NCBI GenBank assembly: GCA_947172415.1
Contig: OX359191.1
Span: 8,727,130 to 8,791,129, forward strand
Direction: 5' to 3'
Source: Chondrosia reniformis
Lineage: Eukaryota; Porifera; Demospongiae; Chondrillida; Chondrillidae
DNA length: 64,000 bases
Position numbers and translations under genes: made by a program. Shown here piece after piece: positions 12,295 through 23,055 of this stretch (positions are counted from its first letter, which is position 1; the number at the start of each line of letters is the position of its first letter). The notes beneath the pieces were generated by a model, which worked only from the letters and a program-made list of their open reading frames with translations, made no database searches and had not been told where the DNA came from.

Positions 12295-12739
12295 ACTAGC
12301 TCGCTGGACCAGTAAAGGTACTTACAGTTGCTAGGTGCCTTTTGAAACCTATTGAAGGGACAGTCTCGCTTATCGTCACGTCTCTTTGCGAGCCAAACTC
12401 ACAAACTGACTAGCGAACTGCAGAAGAGGTAGCTTTTAAATAATTAGAAATCACACAATTTAGGTGTGACCACAACGGATCGGAGGCGTGGTCCCTTCAG
12501 CCATTTTGTAATCTAACCACAACTGTTTATTTTTGTTCTTAGAAACTGTTAGCATCATGTACAGGGCTCTGATGGTTCGACTAGGTATGGCTCAGCTTTT
12601 TAAAAAATCCCCATTGTCAGTTTAGGATTTCTGATCATTATAAAACATTAGATTTAGAAATTAAAAATATAACTCATTCAGTATTTATAGTTAAGTGTTA
12701 TACATGATTCTTTTAAGTTTTAAGTAAAATTTATATAGT
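12295..12739. promoter_or_regulatory. Intergenic region with presumed rootletin promoter
   Basis: The 445 bp between the DAGL copy 1 stop and the rootletin start, both on the minus strand. The part next to rootletin (12290-12500) is richer in GC and CpG than its surroundings, as expected for a promoter. No TATA box or specific element can be assigned by eye. Confidence 0.4.
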
Positions 12740-15700
12740 TCAAGGTCCTTCAGGTTTTAAATAGCATTTGGCAGCCTGTTTGAAGGCAGCCATTACCGAG
12801 CTGGGGAAATGGTTTTCCATCATGCCTTTCTTCAGCTTGATGGCAGAGAAATCCTCATTGGCATACCAGCATACATTAATATCAGAACGTTCTCCACAAC
12901 AAGTCCTAGTTTATACACAAGGAAAGGATATTGTAATGGTTGTAAATATGTATTGCTTAATACACAAGCAAATATTAACCTGTACACTAACATACGTACA
13001 ATTATGTAACATTATATACTTATATCTACTTTTACTTTTGTCTGGAATTATTTTCAAATACCATTATTCTACCAGGAGGAAAAAGGAACACTTTTTCTTG
13101 TCTTCTAATGAATTTCTTTAGTTTTTCTACATTGCCTGTTTTAGTGTTCTCCAGCCATCTTCTTCCATATTTTGTTGCCAAATACACACTGTGTGCTACT
13201 GGAACAAAGGACTCAACTCCTTTCCTGTTCTTCTTTCCAGTACCTTCAGCTGTAGAGTTAGATGCCCTTTTAATCACTCTACCGAAATTTCCAAGAAAAA
13301 GTTGGTACTATAAAGGTATTAAAAATTCACACTAAGTTCTGCACTTCAATTAGAGACAAGAATTGAAGAAAAGTTGACAAGAATTTATATTTGGAATTAA
13401 CCATAGTTAATAGGACTGTATAGGGTCATTATAAACTAACTTTTGGAGTTTGGCAAGATTTCATTTGTTGGGTCATTGAATCTGTTAGGTGTATCAAGCT
13501 CCTCACTGTTACCCTGCATATACGTATACATGTACATGTGCTACAGATTTGGCAGTTATATATATTATACATACAATATGCTTATACCTTGGAATAACAT
13601 CACAATCAACTACATAACTTGTGATAAAGGTTTTTGAATATTCTGCTAGAGGAAAGCTGAATGTTCCGCCCATAGGAGAGTAACAGTAACACTTCAAGTC
13701 AGGATATTCACTCTTTAGCATAACACCAATAACTGCAGCTACCCCAGCTCCAAGTGAGTGACCGCATATAACAAGACCGTAGCTCTATGTATAATTTAAA
13801 GGTAATAAAGACACGCTAAACAGCATATATCATCTACTTTTGAAGCTTTTTATTTTCATTTATTTATTATCTTACAGTAATTCATACATCTACGTTAACA
13901 TATTTACAAACCCGTATCCTCATCAAATATTCTATATAGCTTTTCCCTAGTAGTAAAATTGCCTTTCTATATATATATTTATGGTACAGATTGTACCTAA
14001 AATCAGTCTATATACTCTATATATAGTGTATTGATATGAGCTTGTTATGTAACAACCTGGATATTGTATACATAAATATTTATGTTTGCAGTTGTGTACT
14101 GGAAACTTTTGAAAGGCTTTTGTAAGTATGTCGTGATCAACCAGGCTGTTTCTCAAAACGTTAGCAGCCATAAACAGGCCATAATGAGTGAAAGTCTTCA
14201 GGTTGCAGTATGGCTCTTCTTCAACATGTAGTTTTCTAAGACTTATAGTAAATGAAGTAAATAAATCCTACACAAGAAACAATTTAACAATAAGCTTATA
14301 TATATGCATGGGTAATGTGCATGTATTAGAGTTAATTTTATTTCTTATACCTATACGTATATGATTTCTTTAATTATTGTGGCTGTACCTTTAATGACAT
14401 TGAACCTCTGATGCTTAGTACTAAAGTGCGTTTTTCATGATCCACTGCAACACAAAATGGGCAATCATACACCTTCAGATATGATAAAGATGCAACCAAT
14501 ATTATATATACATTTACATGACCCCAACATGATTATTTTGATATAGAATACGTATATACTAAACTAAATAAACACTATATAAATGTATGGACATATATAG
14601 TACAGTTTGCATAGTATATACATATGCTGTTATATATATATTCTAATATCAGCACTAATATTCATGAATACCATTAAACACATTAGTAGAGGGGACTATA
14701 TGTGAATCGTACATCACTAGAGTATGTAGAGAAGAGTATTTCTCTTTCCTGACACTCAGTCATATATCTTATTGCGGCAGTGTTTGTCATCAAGCAGTTA
14801 TCATGTAGGAGGTCAACAGAAGTCCTGGGGTGAGTCTTACGGCATCTACATGCATGTGTAAAGATAGTTTTGTTATATATATAGTAAATATTATTATATA
14901 CGTATACCTATGTACTTGTAGATATATATACAGTGTGCACATGGAGAAATGAAGAAAAGAATTTGAAGCTGTATCCTCAGCCAAAGCTCTATAGGTTTGT
15001 CCTAAGTCATTAGTCTAAGAAACTTATATATATATGTTCTCCTTATGTCTCAGTTTTCTCATACGTAGGTATGGTGTTTGGAGTACAGTGTTTTTATATA
15101 CATATATACCTATGGTTATGCAGCTAGACATGTACACTGAATATAGACATTATATAGAACTTATATATACTTTGCTAGGCAGCAAAGCCTGCATGTTCCA
15201 GAGCATGGATTTGAGTAGATTTGCAACGGCCATCCATATGTACCCATGGCATACCTCAGATAATACATGCCACTTAAAAATAGGTCTTTCTCATGCTAAA
15301 TATAATATATACGTACACATGAAATAAATATAAATAATGTACGTATGTATGCATGTAGCCCCTTATATATATATATGTACAAACATACAAATAATACAAG
15401 CTAGCATATACATGTACATGTAACATACTTGCATATGTATTCATTTCAATTAGCAGTAATGTTTGAGTATTTCTGGTGCTACCATATTTAATCAATTCAC
15501 TAATAGTGCATATAATGTTGAAGAATATTGAAAATGCAAAACACTAATGGATCACATTGTTGGAGATAACATTACATATTATGTCTGCATGGTGTGGTCA
15601 GCAAGTAATATTATTAGGATGGGCTGGCTGAAAATGGGTCGGGTCTCAGATTATCAGCTTGTTCTGATAAACAATATCTAATTACCTACTTTGTATATAC

Positions 15701-17092
15701 ATGTAGTTAGTATAAGAGGAAACATAAATGAAGCTTGCTGTGGCATGTAGCTCAGTGGCAGAGCACTGGTGATCACAACCAGGGTTTCATTCTCAGCAAT
15801 TGCTTCTACATGATGTTTGAGACTGATGGCTTCAATTACTAATACATATATAACATATTCATGGAACTCTAGCTAATAAAACTTACACAACTGGAGAAGT
15901 TTACTATTCTTTGCGTCTCATACCTATAAGTTGGACTTATTTGATCCCCTGAGGCAATTAGGGCTTGCATAGTCCACTGAATGAAAGAGATGACACAGTA
16001 CATTTAACTGCATGAACATTTAAATCACTGATCATGAACTTACTCGTTTCATTCTTTCCAGTTCTTTCTCGTAGAATCCTGTCATTTTGTGTTGTTCAGC
16101 CACAAGTTTTAGTCCAGCTATCAGATCAGTGATAACATAATCCTGGTTATGAAACAATATGGAGAGTCCTGATGCAATATCCCTGAAGGCTGCAGACAGC
16201 AAATTTTGATCTCTGCAACATTTCCATAAACGTTGAAATTTTTTGAAGTAATATTTTTGCTCGATACTCTGGTGGTAGTATAACCTCTTAGTAGAATGAC
16301 CACTCCTGGTGAATCGACGTGCAAGTTTTGAGTGACGAAAAGATTTATGCATAATATAGTCCTTTTGTGTGGGTTGGTTTTCAATGTCCAAAAGGTTTCG
16401 AGCAGCCAACACCTGTTCATCATCAAGATTATGAAAAAACATCTCACCAGGTCCACTGAATATATTGCACAAGTCAATGTAGTACACAAACAGTATGATG
16501 ATGATCAGGAGAAGGGCCCAGGACAGACCTGTAAATACTCTTGTTGCTGTTAGAAGTTCAACTGCCAATTTACACTTCTCCTTGCGTACTGTATCATCTA
16601 TGAAATAGACATCTGCTGCAGATACATAGGTACCAAAGATGGTCAATAAGACTTCAAGGACATAGAAGATGGCTCGAGCCCAGAGAAACACTGGAAGGAA
16701 TCTTCTTTTGTGGAGCTCAAAGATCAGGCCTCTTGCACTGATGGTCATAATGGCAGCCTCCAATCCAAGCACAATGAATTGATCAACAAACCATAATAGC
16801 CAGAAAGACAAAATAAGTACAAAATAGTTATTCTTCAGTACATCACACTCAGAGGTAATCGGATCAAACCCTATAGTCACAAAGACTACTATAGCAGAGA
16901 TGAGCCTGTAAAATATAGAAATTCAAAGTATATATCCATTATATTAGTTCCGTACTAAGTATCTCTATATACACCAGCTTATTCGGTACAGACTTACCAG
17001 AGAAATCTTAAACCGATAGCCAAGGCAGACGAAAGAACAAAATCATCACTTCCTGCATTCCATCTTTTCCCACAACATCTTAAAGCTGGCAT
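12740..17092 (-). CDS. Diacylglycerol lipase-like, array copy 1 (diverged paralog)
   Basis: Eleven exons, all in phase: 16998-17092, 16044-16905, 15887-15976, 15171-15295, 14713-14845, 14389-14472, 14100-14267, 13588-13784, 13441-13513, 13036-13307, 12740-12905. Predicted length is 754 aa. Like animal sn-1-specific DAGL, which hydrolyses diacylglycerol to 2-arachidonoylglycerol at the plasma membrane, it starts MPALRCCGKRWNAGSDD, has four hydrophobic helices in exons 1-2, then the lipase-3 domain. Visible sites are GHSLGAG (exon 8, nucleophile), CDVIPR (Asp) and ENHFPSS (His, last exon); FLFPPGRI matches the conserved PPGRI segment. Exons 1, 4-9 have the same lengths as in copy 2, yet exons 3-11 differ at many residues while exon 1 and the first half of exon 2 are nearly identical to the other copies, suggesting gene conversion. 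The family is confident; DAGLA versus DAGLB cannot be settled by eye. Confidence 0.85.
15743..15815 (+). repeat. tRNA-derived (SINE-like) sequence
   Basis: GTAGCTCAGTGGCAGAGCA gives a perfect D arm (GCTC/GAGC) and A box. CTGGT/ACCAG gives a five-base-pair anticodon-type stem with a 7-nt loop. A B-box-like GGGTTTCATTCTC follows. U33 is missing, the T stem is weak and no acceptor stem closes, so this is a degenerate tRNA-derived repeat rather than a functional tRNA. It lies in the intron between exons 3 and 4 of DAGL copy 1. Confidence 0.45.
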
Positions 17093-17700
17093 GCTCTATA
17101 GGCTGTTGCGCAGTGTAAATATCATCTATATATTATCTTACAGGAGCTGTTCCATCTATATATACTTCCACCAGTATATATAGAGTGATTATTTAAGAGG
17201 TTATATAAACACAGACACTATTTAAGAGACACTGTGCATACTAATTAGTAGACGTTGGTAGCTTCACATCAACAAATTCTTCCTTAATAGCTGTATTATG
17301 TAGTCTAGTACCTATTTTCCATGTAATATAATATATGTAGGAATAATAATGACTGATGATATTCCATATAATGAATATGTATACAGTATATTTATCAGCA
17401 TTTCCTTCTTGTATCATGTAGGAAATTAAAGAAGAGAATACCATTATATCTCTAAATTCATAAACATCTTTAAATAAATAATTATAGTGTCTATGAGTAA
17501 TAAAAACATGTTTAAAGTGATTTTCAATCGGCCAATCAATCAATTGAAAGCTCATTGTTACATGAAAATTGTGAATACATATAACATGTACGTAATTCGA
17601 GACTATCACAAAACTACATACATATATAACTAAGTGTATATATCAAGCTTGATATGATTTAAAAAATGAGTGTATGGGTGAATGACAGTTAAACTTGAAG
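17093..17700. promoter_or_regulatory. 5' flank of DAGL copy 1 (alpha-type)
   Basis: AT-rich region between the copy 1 start and the copy 2 stop. Related sequence follows copy 3 (26589-27212) and stub 3 (36836-37260), and in shortened form stubs 1 and 2. It contains an inverted CCAAT-type stretch near 17525-17545 (GGCCAATCAATCAATTG). No gene is seen. Confidence 0.4.
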
Positions 17701-20700
17701 TTAACTGATGTAGTTATTCCTTAGCATTAAACTGTAGGAAGATCTGTTGTTATGATCTTGGCATACATACTGCTTGTAGGCCTTGTCAAATGCTGATTTT
17801 ACTGTACTAGGGACGTGGTTATCTAGCATTCCTTTTGCTAGTTTGATAGCACTAAAGTCTTCATTGGAACACCAAAGAACTTCAAGGTCTGATGTTCCTC
17901 GGCAACACCACCTAATGAGGGAAGAGAATGCAAATATACAGTCTAGTGGTATACACTCTATGAAAGACTTATATACAGAGGAGAGGATAATAAATATACC
18001 TTTGAATCTTTCTTTCTTGTATCATTATTATTCTTCCAGGAGGAAAGAGGGGAATACTTTCCTGTTTCTTCAAGAAATCTTTCAGATTCTGAACAGCTCC
18101 TGCTTTCGCCCGAAAGTGCCACAATTTGAAATATTTTGCAGCCAAATTTTCTGATTGTGTTACAGTACCAAATGAAGGGTGAGGGGATTTCCCACCAAAA
18201 TTACAGGTGCAGTCCAGTATCTGTGGTAGCCTCTCCCCAAGACCTCCCAGAAATATCTGATACTGGTAATAGGGAAAGAGTAAAATAATGAAGAACATGC
18301 ATAATGGAGACCATGCAAGTTGTGTCTGTAGACTGACCTTTGCTAGTTTGGATTGCTTCAGTTGGTGGGTCATTGAGTCAGTCAAGTGTATGAGTGTTCT
18401 TATAGTTAACCTCAAGTACAGAGAGTGTATATGTAAATATATTACATTGCTTCTATTTATACCGGTACCAATTTATGTAGTATACAGCTGGAGCACTTCA
18501 TACATTAATATATCATAAGGAATTTAAACAGAACCTATGTCATTTATGCTGTGGACTGAGTGCTGCAGTAACTGCTGACCACAGCCAGTCTGGCCTGATG
18601 AATCTAATTAAAAATGGATGCTATTTAGCAGATGCTTAGAGTTCAGGAGAGTGGCATGATTGTGGCAATCAGGGCTCAGTAGCAGAGCACAGAGCCTGGC
18701 TCGCTTTTACTACCCGTGTAACAATAATTATTTCTCTCTCACGTTTTCCCTCTAAAGGATACCTATCAATTAAGGGATTATTTATTCTTAAATACTAGAC
18801 AGTTTTACCAACCTCGGAATTATGTCATTGCCAATGATGAAGCTTGTGATAAACTTCTTTGAATACTCAACGAGGGGGAAACTGAATACTCCCCCAACTG
18901 GAGAATAACAATAACCTTTTAAGGTGGGATACTCATCCTTCAACATCACACTGAGAACTGCTGCTACACCAGCTCCAAGTGAGTGACCACATATGATGAG
19001 ATCATAGTCCTTAAGGGATGTGAGAATAATTTTGCTATGTAATGTTGATGTAGTTATCCTTATTATAACTACCTCTTATTGTGTTAAATTATAGTCAAAT
19101 ATACACAAGATATCCATATTACATTCCATTGCTTGAAATGATTATTTTCAACATACTGGATGCATCTGAAAAGCTTTGACAAGAATCTCCCTGTCAGCAA
19201 GAAGGTTACGAATGGTGACAGCTGTCATAAATAGTCCCATGTGACAGTAGGTCTTCAAATCACCAAACGGCTCTTCATCAATTCTGAGGCGATGTACACT
19301 AACAGTCATATCAGTGAAGGCATCCTATAAGAAGAAACACAACTCCATGTATAATACATAGATAGCATATTATTATAATCTCGTATCTTGTATATTACAG
19401 ATACGGTAGGCGTCAAAAAAAGTAAACTTTTCGTTTCGTTTATACGGCGTTTTGTTCCTACGAAAACTGTGTGAAGACGATAAACAACGATCGATCGTCT
19501 TTGAAAAACGATCATCTGTACTTTCTAAAACATGCGGAACGGTCTTGCGTAGGAACGCATGCATGTGAGAAACGCTTCGTGTTAATTACAGTACAATTGT
19601 CAAAGTATTTCACAAGTAAGCTAAACAAGTATCACGTGTTTAACAGTAATTTACAACTTACGTCGGAACGCAAGCAATAGACGATTGATCGTTTTTATTC
19701 ATTTCGTAGGCCTATAATAAGGACGATCTAAAACGCTTTGGGACGAATTGAAGACTAAGCCGAAACAAAATGGTACGCCGTTCTGGCTTAGTCTTAACGA
19801 ACGAAACGTTTACTTTTTTTTGACGCCTACCGTATATAGTTTCTTCAACATATATTGCAAAATATGTATATACCTTTAATGACATTGAGCCCCTAATTGA
19901 AATGACCACCTTTTTCTTCTCTTGATCTCGAACCACACAGAATGGAGTCATGTATATCTAAATGTGGAGAAAATGTACTCTATCCTACCAATGTAGTAAT
20001 CACCTTATTAAGATAATTACTTCTAGATAAATGATTCTTACATCGTTGATGAGTGTGGAGAACAATATATCATCTTCATTGATTCCTGAGGATTGTTTCA
20101 GTGCTGCTGTGTTGGTCATTAGACAATTATCAAATAGAATGCTCTCATTGGCCCTTGGATTTTGTCTTCTGCAACTGAATACAAAATGTGTAAAATTAAG
20201 TAGATGAATATAAGAGGAATCGGAAAGGAACATCAGAACACCAAACTCTAACAAGAGCACCTGATGAGACAATGTTTATTGTAACAAAAGGTATATATGT
20301 ACATCAACATACCTTGCTGAGCAGCAGAGCTTACATATACAGGTGCACGGATTCATAAAAACATGTATAGGCCATCCATAAATTCCAATGGCATACTTCA
20401 AGTAGTAGTTACCATCTACAAACACTTGTTGCTCATCCTAATAATATAGAAAGTTAGTAGGAATCATATTTATATCAACTATGGTATAACTAGAAACAGG
20501 AATTCTAGCATTAGAGTTGTAAACTTACAATGTCAAAGAAATTTAATGACCTCGGAGGAAAATATCTATAATGTGGAACTTTCTGATCTTCTGTCAAAAT
20601 GTTCATCGTCCACTAGCATAAGTTTAGGAACAAATTTATATTAACACAGGATCAAATATCAGGTTTCAGAAGGCATGAAACCTATTTGAAACTCTATATG

Positions 20701-22106
20701 AACTGCCAGGTTTCAAAAGGTATGAAAGTATGTATAAAACTTGGAAAGGGGGCTGTTAAAATATGAAACCATGAAATTAATCTATTAGCACATTCTTAAG
20801 CACCCTTTGAAACCTGGCTGTTCAAATAGATTTCACACCATATGAAAGCTGTAATTTGATCCTGTGTAAGGCCATTGTAGAAGCTTACTTGTCTCATTCT
20901 CTGTACCTCTTGGTCATAAAAGTCTCGCAGACCTTGCTTGCGAGATAATAGTGTAAGTCCAGCTACTAGATCACTAACAACATAGTCCTTATTATGAAAG
21001 GCAATTGAAAGGGCTGATGCCATATCTCTAAAGGAAGTATGCAGTGAGTCTCGTTCTCCAAAACAGTTAAGCAATCTTTTAAATTTCTTAAAATAATATT
21101 TTTGCTCAATTGATTGATGATAGTAGAGTTTTCTAGTAGCTCTTCCCATTTTTGTTTGACGATTGCGTGCTGAATAAATAACATAGCTATCATTTCTTTC
21201 CAACTTCTGTCTAACGGGTCTTGCAGAATTAATATCCAAGAGGTTTCCTGCTGCCCCTACCAGAGATTTATTCTCATTCTCTATATCAATATGCATCTCA
21301 CCAGGTCCACTGAATATATTGCACAAGTCAATGTAGTACATAAACAGTATGATGATGATCAGGAGAAGGACCCAGGACAGACCTGTAAATACTCTTGTTG
21401 CTGTTAGAAGTTCAACTGCCAATTTACACTTCTCCTTGCGTACTGTATCATCTATGAAATAGACATCTGCTGCAGATACATAGGTACCAAAGATGGTCAA
21501 TAAGACCTCAAGGACATAGAAGACGGCTCGAGCCCAGAGAAACACTGGAAGGAATCTTCTCTTGTGGAGCTCAAAGATCAGGCCTCTTGCACTGATGGTC
21601 ATAATGGCAGCCTCCAATCCAAGCACAATGAATTGATCAACAAACCATAATAGCCAGAAAGACAGGATAAGTACAAAATAGTTATTCTTAGGTGCATCAC
21701 ACTCAGAGGTAATCGGATCAAACCCTATAGTCACAAAGACAACTATGCCAGAGATGAGCCTGTAAAATATAGAAATTCAAAGTATATATCCGTTTCTTAT
21801 TTGTTTCCAGTCTTTCTATATCTATTACTTGAAGTAATGGATTCATGTATCCCTCTCCAGCTTTAAAAAATATGTAACAAAATCGAATATGCTAATATTA
21901 ATCATAATCACTTGCAGGTATTATATAGATGGATAGGACGGGTCTGGATAGTACTAATACTATGATACAAGAGACCAAAAGAAAAGTATTTCCTGCACGG
22001 ACATTGCTCACCATAGTAGCCGAAAGAAAATAGCAATGGCTGAAGAGAAAACAAAGTCATCGCTCCCAGCGTTCCATCTCTTTCCGCAGCACCTTAAAGC
22101 TGGCAT
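17701..22106 (-). CDS. Diacylglycerol lipase-like, array copy 2
   Basis: Eleven exons in consistent phase: 22012-22106, 20889-21759, 20529-20612, 20313-20437, 20042-20174, 19874-19957, 19157-19324, 18813-19009, 18338-18410, 18000-18262, 17701-17911. Predicted length is 767 aa (human DAGLB is 672). Four membrane helices are encoded by exons 1-2, from FVFSSAIAIFFRLLW to LLLIIIILFMYYIDL. A cytosolic segment follows with SDLVAGLTLL, matching DAGL, then a Cys-rich stretch (CTCICKLCC), KKVVISIRGSMS, and the catalytic GHSLGAG in exon 8. The Asp is in GNDIIPR and the His in DNHVPSTV of the last exon; LFPPGRII is conserved. It should make 2-acylglycerol from diacylglycerol at the plasma membrane. Two MITEs sit in its introns (19404-19832 and 20645-20866). 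The start is the first ATG of exon 1, aligned with DAGL N-termini. Confidence 0.87.
19404..19832. mobile_element. MITE with TA target duplication (Tc1/mariner-like)
   Basis: 429-bp element with terminal inverted repeats of more than 30 bp (CGGTAGGCGTCAAAAAAA at both ends), flanked by TA. Sister DAGL copies 3 and 4 have the empty site ACAGATATATAGTTT at the equivalent place in the intron between exons 6 and 7 (near 24730 and 28920). No transposase is encoded. Confidence 0.85.
20645..20866. mobile_element. MITE with 3-bp target duplication (TAA)
   Basis: 222-bp element with perfect 13-bp ends CACAGGATCAAAT / ATTTGATCCTGTG, flanked by TAA. The empty site (TATATTAAGGCCATTG) is seen in copies 3, 4, 5 and 6. 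Relatives are at 34212-34390 and 37891-38121. The 3-bp AT-rich duplication resembles PIF/Harbinger-type elements, an inference. It is in the copy 2 intron between exons 2 and 3. Confidence 0.85.
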
Positions 22107-22472
22107 TTTCTTAAAATGACCTATGAGGTATTCAAAGTGTGTCTATAAAGCCTCCCACAGTGTCCGAAGAATTGTTGTTATGTGGTTATGCATAGTTATG
22201 ATTCTATTTCGAGTTAGTCCGGTCCTTTTCAAAATACGAGTATATAATAGTAATAATAATAAACTGTTTATTTCTTTTTGACGTCGACGTGATTTTATTA
22301 AAATAAGTACATGTACAGTCATTTAGGATAGATTAATTTTATGAAATTTCCACAATTAGTAGTGTCCGCAATGAGAACGTGCTGGAATAATTGCGCAAAT
22401 CCGCAGTGTTTATTCTCTATGTAAACGTCACGTCAGTAGTGCTTATTCTCTATGTAAACATGCTTACAGTAG
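22107..22472. other. Duplicated DAGL/TTC17-like bidirectional 5' region
   Basis: Follows the copy 2 start and resembles 30975-31340 and 35881-36170, and more distantly the true intergenic region 50381-51053. It ends with TTCTCTATGTAAACATGCTTA, a decayed copy of the TTC17-like signal-peptide codons, which breaks off into DAGL exon 2 sequence at about 22472. No gene is intact here. Confidence 0.6.
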
Positions 22473-22724
22473 AAGTTCAACTGCCAATTTGCACTTCTCC
22501 TTGCGTACACAAAGACTACTATACCGGAAATGAGCCTGTGAAAATATATATATAGAAATTCAAAGTATATATCCATTTCTTATATTAGTTACTATATATA
22601 TGTATGCCAGCTTATTTGGTACAGACTTACCAGAGAAATCTTAAACCGATAGCCAAGGCAGACGAAAGAACAAAATATTCACTTCCTGCATTCCATCTTT
22701 CCCACAATATCTTAAAGCTGGCAT
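22473..22724 (-). pseudogene. DAGL 5' stub 1 (exon 1 plus collapsed exon 2)
   Basis: Exon 1 homolog at 22632-22724 with a one-base deletion (ATCTTTCCC instead of ATCTTTTCCC on the plus strand) that shifts frame after MPALRYCGK. Exon 2 is reduced to its 5' end joined to a short piece from its middle at 22473-22540. The lesions are shared with stub 2. Confidence 0.8.
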
Positions 22725-23055
22725 GCTCTATAGGCCGTTGCGCAGTGTAAATATCATCTCTACAGGAGCTGTTCCATCTATATATATATTTTCCATTTAA
22801 TATAATATAGGAATAATAATCACATTCCATATAATGAATATACAGCATATTTATCAGCATTTCCCATCAGTGTAGGAAATTAAAGAAGAGAATGCCTTTC
22901 TATCTCTAAATTCATGAATATCTATAAATTTAATTATTATAGTGTGAATGCATATAACATGTTATTCAAGACTGTCAAAAAACTAAGTACATACATAACT
23001 AAGTATTATCAAGCTTGAGATGTTTTAAAAAAATGAGTGTATGGGTGAATGACAG
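22725..23055. other. 5' flank of DAGL stub 1
   Basis: AT-rich alpha-type flank, shortened relative to 17093-17700, leading to the copy 3 stop codon. No gene seen. Confidence 0.5.

Noticed and set aside
15743-15815. Functional tRNA with UCA anticodon
   Set aside because: U33 is missing, the T stem is weak and the acceptor ends do not pair.
17783-18154. Plus-strand frames of about 120 codons repeated at 17783, 23132, 27307, 31985 and 46719
   Set aside because: They are antisense to the last DAGL exons and conserved only because the DAGL copies are; they cross a real intron.
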